A stretch of DNA of 64,000 bases, taken from positions 62,001 through 126,000 of the forward strand of contig NZ_JXST01000008.1 in assembly GCF_000878195.1 (NCBI RefSeq), in the 5' to 3' direction. Position 1 is the first letter of the stretch. Every line of letters starts with the position of its first letter. This DNA comes from Mycolicibacterium llatzerense. Its GTDB lineage: Bacteria; Actinomycetota; Actinomycetes; Mycobacteriales; Mycobacteriaceae. Positions 60,511-64,000 of this stretch are shown here, one piece after another. Under the pieces are notes generated by a model. That model did no database searches. It saw only the letters and a list, made by a program, of their open reading frames with translations, and had not been told where the DNA came from. The position numbers and the translations under genes were made by a program.

Positions 60511-61749
60511 TCAGAAGGTGAGCTCGAAGTCGATGACGGTCGGGGTCGGCACCGCGAGTGCGACGGGCGTCAGGCTGCTGTCGTATGCCACGCCGGTGAT
60601 GACCCGGCCGCCGAATCCGTTCTGTGCCGCAGGCACACTCGCGGTGACGGTCACGCGGCGAACCGCAGGCGCGGGACGCAGATAGATGTCGCTGCCGGGG
60701 ACCACCGGCGTGGTGATGGGCTCCCCCGCCGCGTCGACGAGGGTGCCGCCCACAGCAGAGAGCGCGGCGGCGTCGGCGGCCTCGAACCGGAACGGGCCGA
60801 CGATGTCGCCGACCACCGCGCGGTCGGAGATCAGCCGCGGCACCACCGTCAGGCTCCGGGCCGCCTCGGCACCGGCGACGAGGAAGTTGTACAGCGCGAC
60901 AACGCGTTCGGCGTTGCGGTAGTTGCCGGACCCGTCAAGGGTGAAACTCACCTCTTCGATATCGACGAATGCGTCGCGGTCGGCGAGCACCTGCAGCCGG
61001 TAGAAGCGGTACCCGCGGTGCTGACGGCCCGGGCGGCTGTCCGAGGCGGTGGCCCCGACTCCGATGCCCCGGCGGTGACGCCCGTAACCGGCCGCGACGT
61101 TGAGCCCCGACGCGGCGACGTCGCGCCACGACGTGCCGTCGACCGACTTCTGCAGCACCAACGAGACCGCGGCGTCGCTGGTCAACTCGACGGTGTAGCT
61201 ACCCAATTGGGGCTCGCCGTCGAACTCGAAGGTGACGGCGCCCGGCTCCTGGGTGACGGCGACGGGAACATTGAGCGGGCGGTTGTCCAACCGCAGACCG
61301 TTGGTGAAATGCCAGATCGCGGCCTGCGTCGCGGCGATGGCCTCGTGCTCGGCCAGGTGCGCGTCACCGCTCAGGTGGCCGGCAGCCCGGACCCGACGGC
61401 TCAGCTCGGCGGTGCCAAGCGTGGGGTACGAGTTGCGGATGATCCAGTCCACCTCGGCCTCGAAGGCGCGCGCTGCCACGTTAGGGACCGCCGACCAATT
61501 CGCGGGCCGGTACTGCGAGGGCCGGGTCGGGGCCACTCCGAGGAAGTCCAGCGAGTACGCGTCGATGTTCGGATTGAGCCGGATCAGGTCGGTGCGCGCG
61601 CTGGTCCCGTCGGCGAACACCACGGTGTCGACAGTCGACGAGTACGTGCCGCCGCGGTACCGGGTCATCCGGGTGATCTCGGCGTCCCGGCGCACGGTCC
61701 GGCGGACCGCCACGGAGGTGCGGGTGGATTCGAGCAGAGAGGAAGACAT
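60511..61749 (-). CDS. TQXA-domain-like protein without any cysteine
   Basis: A 412-residue protein. AATQAAIWHFTNGL (residues 139–151) is the TQXA signature of the thioester-domain family, where a Gln bonds to a Cys near the N-terminus. The corresponding stretch here, NPNIDAYSLDFLGV (59–72), has Ser66 where a Cys could sit in an AYC-type motif. The protein has no Cys and only two Met (1 and 28). It has no signal peptide and no LPXTG, unlike surface thioester adhesins. The C-terminal half is beta-rich (VTFEFDGEPQLGSYTVEL). A leaderless ORF ending CCCC lies 92 bases upstream. It diverges from the encapsulin gene. Confidence 0.75.
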   Translation of the reverse strand: MSSSLLESTRTSVAVRRTVRRDAEITRMTRYRGGTYSSTVDTVVFADGTSARTDLIRLNPNIDAYSLDFLGVAPTRPSQYRPANWSAVPNVAARAFEAEVDWIIRNSYPTLGTAELSRRVRAAGHLSGDAHLAEHEAIAATQAAIWHFTNGLRLDNRPLNVPVAVTQEPGAVTFEFDGEPQLGSYTVELTSDAAVSLVLQKSVDGTSWRDVAASGLNVAAGYGRHRRGIGVGATASDSRPGRQHRGYRFYRLQVLADRDAFVDIEEVSFTLDGSGNYRNAERVVALYNFLVAGAEAARSLTVVPRLISDRAVVGDIVGPFRFEAADAAALSAVGGTLVDAAGEPITTPVVPGSDIYLRPAPAVRRVTVTASVPAAQNGFGGRVITGVAYDSSLTPVALAVPTPTVIDFELTF

Positions 61750-61841
61750 TGCGGTGTTGCTTTCTGGAGGCTGTGAACAGCGCGTATACGTGCTCCGCCA
61801 GAAGATGGGCGGGCAGAACGCAGAGGGCCGGCGTCAGAAAA

Positions 61842-61910
61842 TCAACAACAACAACACGGCACGACGAAGCAGCGCCGCATGGGCATGCGCAGCGATCCGT
61901 CGTGGGTCAT
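61842..61910 (-). CDS. Polycysteine leader peptide upstream of the TQXA-like gene (22 residues)
   Basis: Begins MTHDGSLRMPMRRCFVVP and ends in four consecutive TGT Cys codons before TGA; five of 22 residues are Cys. The ATG follows TATGGT by 7 bases, so it should be leaderless. The 92 bases to the TQXA-like ATG contain TCTGG and CCAGA segments, the latter overlapping the weak AGAAAG ribosome site, which could form a sequestering stem. It belongs to the same attenuator class as the leaders of sirA and subI. Confidence 0.78.
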   Translation of the reverse strand: MTHDGSLRMPMRRCFVVPCCCC

Positions 61911-61917
61911 GCCGCCT

Positions 61918-61923
61918 ACCATA
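61918..61923 (-). promoter_or_regulatory. Minus-10 element of the TQXA-like leader transcript
   Basis: TATGGT on the minus strand (TANNNT) ends 7 bases before the leader ATG at 61910, predicting a leaderless mRNA. Confidence 0.65.
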
Positions 61924-62068
61924 CGGCACTCGCACGGAAAAGCCACGGCCGAATTCGTCACAGCAAATCGGGTTATAACCGTGATGCGCGCTAACCCTGT
62001 GGGAACCCCAATGACGCCGTAACGTGGCCGCCGCATCCCCAACACACCGACCCGTCGGAGGTAGCTTC

Positions 62069-62992
62069 ATGACGTCTGCGCAGAACGAATCGCAGGCCCT
62101 CGGCGATCTCGCCGCAAGGCAGCTTGCCAATGCCACCAAGACAGTTCCGCAACTGTCGACTATCACCCCGCGATTCCTGCTGCACCTGCTGAGCTGGGTG
62201 CCTGTCGAGGCCGGCATCTACCGCGTCAACCGCGTGGTCAACCCCGAGCAGGTCGCCATTGCGGCCGAGCAGGGTTCGGGCAACGAGGACCCGCTGCCGG
62301 AGACCTACGTCGACTACGAGACCAGCCCCCGCGAGTACACGCTGCGCTCCATCTCGACGCTGCTCGACGTGCACACCCGGGTCTCCGACCTCTATTCCAG
62401 CCCGCATGACCAGGTCGCCCAACAGCTGCGGCTGACCATCGAGACCATCAAGGAGCGCCAGGAGTCCGAGCTGATCAACAACCCGGAGTACGGGTTGCTG
62501 TCACAGGTCACCCCCGAGCAAACCATCCAGACGCTGCGCGGCACCCCGACCCCGGACGATCTCGACTCGTTGATCACCAAGGTGTGGAAGACCCCCGCGT
62601 TCTTCCTGACCAACCCGCTCGGCGTGGCGGCGTTCGGCCGGGAAGCCACCCGTCGCGGCGTGCCGCCACCAGTGGTCAGCCTGTTCGGCGCGCAGTTCAT
62701 CACCTGGCGCGGCATCCCGATCATCCCGTCGGACAAGGTGCCGGTCGTGGACGGGAAGACGAAGTTCGTCCTGGTCCGCACCGGTGAGGAGCGCCAGGGT
62801 GTGGTCGGCCTGTTCCAGCCGGGCCTGGTCGGCGAGCAGGCCCCGGGCCTGTCGGTGCGCTTCACCGGCATCAACCGGTCGGCGATCGCGTCCTACCTGG
62901 TCACCCTGTACTCGTCGCTGGCGGTGCTCACCGACGACGCACTGGCGGTCCTCGAGGACGTCGGAGTGGACCACTTCCATGAGTACAAGTGA
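62069..62992 (+). CDS. Family 2A-type encapsulin shell protein (SrpI/MMP-I-like)
   Basis: A 307-residue HK97-fold shell protein resembling the mycobacterial major membrane protein I and Synechococcus SrpI. Landmarks are LGDLAARQLANATKTVPQL at the N-terminus (family 2 N-arm), TPRFLLHLLSWVPVEAGIYR, and the C-terminal VGLFQPGLVGEQAPGLSVRF. It has no Cys, and the initiator is its only Met. Strong GGAGG ribosome site before the ATG at 62069. The downstream gene overlaps its end by 14 bases and encodes the cargo cysteine desulfurase. Such shells are reported to enclose that enzyme in sulfur-limited cells. Confidence 0.92.
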   Translation: MTSAQNESQALGDLAARQLANATKTVPQLSTITPRFLLHLLSWVPVEAGIYRVNRVVNPEQVAIAAEQGSGNEDPLPETYVDYETSPREYTLRSISTLLDVHTRVSDLYSSPHDQVAQQLRLTIETIKERQESELINNPEYGLLSQVTPEQTIQTLRGTPTPDDLDSLITKVWKTPAFFLTNPLGVAAFGREATRRGVPPPVVSLFGAQFITWRGIPIIPSDKVPVVDGKTKFVLVRTGEERQGVVGLFQPGLVGEQAPGLSVRFTGINRSAIASYLVTLYSSLAVLTDDALAVLEDVGVDHFHEYK

Positions 62993-64000
62993 CCTGCCGC
63001 TGAGCGAGGACGCCCTGTCGGCACTGGCCAGCCAGCTGTTCGCCACCAGCTTCCGCCCTGGACCGGACAGCCCGCCGGTGACCACACAGGTGGCACCGCG
63101 CGGGGTGGCACCGGATGCCACCACGGCGACGTCGGCGGGCGCCACCGCCGCCGGTCTGGCACACCCGGTCACCCCCGGCGAGTTCGTATCGGCGCCGGAG
63201 GTACTGGTGCCGGCGCCGACTTCGCCTGGGCCGGAAGGGATTCCGCCGGGCACGGCACCGGTCGCGCCGCGCGGTAACGCGGTGAGCCCGGTCGCGCCGT
63301 TCGGTGGGTTGGAGGCGTTCGCGGTACCGACGGGCCTGGTCCCGACGGTGCCGGGTGTGCTGGCTTCGGGTCCGCCATCAGCTCCCCCCGCTCCGCGAGG
63401 GAGCGCTCCGACCTGGCCGAGGACGGTGCCGTCGGTGCCGGATCTGGGATGGTCGGGAGCGCCGGCGCCGTCCGAGGATGCCGGGAGTTACTACTTCCTG
63501 CAGTCCCCTGCGGCGGCTCCTGAGCCGGTGGAACCCGTCCCTTCGATCCCCGACGATCACGAGGTCTTCGACGTCCACGCGATCCGCGCCGATTTCCCGA
63601 TCCTCAAGGAGACGGTCAACGGCAAGCCGCTGATCTGGTTCGACAACGCGGCCACGACGCAGAAGCCACAGTCGGTCATCGACCGGCTGGCGTACTTCTA
63701 TACCCACGAGAACTCGAACATCCACCGCGCCGCGCACGAGTTGGCGGCGCGGGCGACGGACGCCTACGAGGACGCCCGCGAGGCGGTACGGCGGTTCATC
63801 GGGGCGTCGAAGACCGAGGAGATCATCTTCGTCCGCGGCACCACCGAGGCCATCAACCTGGTGGCCTACTCGTGGGGTGGCAAGCATCTGGGCCCGGGTG
63901 ACGAAATCGTCATCACCCACCTGGAGCATCACGCCAATATCGTTCCGTGGCAACTGATTGCGCAGCAGACGGGCGCTGTCATCAAGGTCGCCCCGGTCGA
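62979..64000 (+). CDS. Encapsulated cysteine desulfurase, N-terminal part (runs off the window)
   Basis: Partial: the first 340 codons. The ATG (MSTSDLPLSEDAL) overlaps the encapsulin end. Residues 1–190 are Pro/Ala/Gly-rich and probably unstructured, with short conserved-looking patches (ALASQLFATSF, FVSAPEVLVPAP, YYFLQSP) that may be the cargo-loading segment. From about 197 (FDVHAIRADFPILKETVNG) the SufS-type PLP fold begins, with WFDNAATTQKP, SNIHRAAHELA, FVRGTTEAINLVA and THLEHHANIVPW, whose His stacks on PLP. The PLP lysine and catalytic Cys lie beyond the window. No Cys and one Met so far. Confidence 0.92.
   Translation, partial: MSTSDLPLSEDALSALASQLFATSFRPGPDSPPVTTQVAPRGVAPDATTATSAGATAAGLAHPVTPGEFVSAPEVLVPAPTSPGPEGIPPGTAPVAPRGNAVSPVAPFGGLEAFAVPTGLVPTVPGVLASGPPSAPPAPRGSAPTWPRTVPSVPDLGWSGAPAPSEDAGSYYFLQSPAAAPEPVEPVPSIPDDHEVFDVHAIRADFPILKETVNGKPLIWFDNAATTQKPQSVIDRLAYFYTHENSNIHRAAHELAARATDAYEDAREAVRRFIGASKTEEIIFVRGTTEAINLVAYSWGGKHLGPGDEIVITHLEHHANIVPWQLIAQQTGAVIKVAPV

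Larger units (their letters stand above)
61750..62068. other. Divergent control region between the TQXA-like and encapsulin genes
   Basis: This 319-base interval holds, on the minus strand, the CCCC leader ORF (61842–61910) with its minus-10. On the plus strand there is a perfect palindrome GGTTATAACC (61971–61980), a wider GGGTTA … TAACCC pair (61970–61997), a TAACGT minus-10-like element (62020–62025) and the encapsulin ribosome site GGAGG (62057–62061). Confidence 0.55.

Overview
The window is high-GC actinobacterial DNA with the gene order of a mycobacterium. It follows the recO–amiA2–era–phoH–rsmE–dnaJ2–hrcA–mbt–sirA–cysH–subI–trehalase order known from Mycobacterium tuberculosis (Rv2362c–Rv2402). 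PE_PGRS genes, rpfD and mbtJ are absent, cysK/cysE sit in a different place, and extra genes are present, so an environmental or rapid-growing Mycolicibacterium-type species is likely. No insertion sequence, tRNA, rRNA or CRISPR array was found.

Layout. 1–5.7 kb: housekeeping genes (recO end, amiA2, and the overlapping operon phoH–ybeY–CBS membrane protein–era). 5.8–11.3 kb: a small secreted protein, then two tandem copies of a three-gene cassette resembling ESX-1 accessory genes (EspA/EspE-, EspC/EspF- and EspD/EspH-like) with no ESX core genes nearby. 11.3–15.2 kb: rsmE, dnaJ2, hrcA and two small genes. 15.6–45.2 kb: mycobactin locus. The minus-strand operon mbtB-T-C-D-E-F-G-H diverges from mbtA, followed by a membrane protein, an acyltransferase, an ARB-07466-like exported protein, a MarR regulator, mbtI, and an ABC exporter-fold pair related to IrtAB but lacking the siderophore-interacting domain. 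IdeR-box-like sites lie at mbtB/mbtA (two in tandem), before mbtI and before the ABC pair. 45.3–57.8 kb: hemW, then assimilatory sulfur genes (sirA, cysH, a ferrochelatase-like gene, cysK, cysE, cysA-W-T-subI) with kup between. 58–64 kb: two small membrane proteins, a GH15 trehalase, a TQXA-domain-like protein, and a family-2A-type encapsulin followed by its cysteine desulfurase cargo, which runs off the window.

How the parts fit. MbtI makes salicylate, MbtA activates it, MbtB/E/C/D/F assemble the mycobactin core, MbtG hydroxylates lysine, and the ABC pair probably moves the siderophore; IdeR is the expected iron switch. In the sulfur half, SubI–CysTWA imports sulfate, CysH and SirA reduce it to sulfide, and CysE/CysK make cysteine.

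The most striking feature is a sulfur-economy signature. Three separate leaderless short ORFs ending in clustered cysteine codons (CSCCC, CC, CCCC) precede sirA, subI and the TQXA-like gene. The products after the second and third are almost free of Cys and Met: the sulfate importer has one Cys in four proteins, and the 412-residue TQXA-like protein has no Cys, with Ser where a thioester Cys might be expected. The encapsulin shell has no Cys and only its initiator Met. The TQXA-like gene and the encapsulin–desulfurase pair are divergent neighbours, suggesting a sulfur-starvation module. The second notable system is the duplicated Esp-like cassette.
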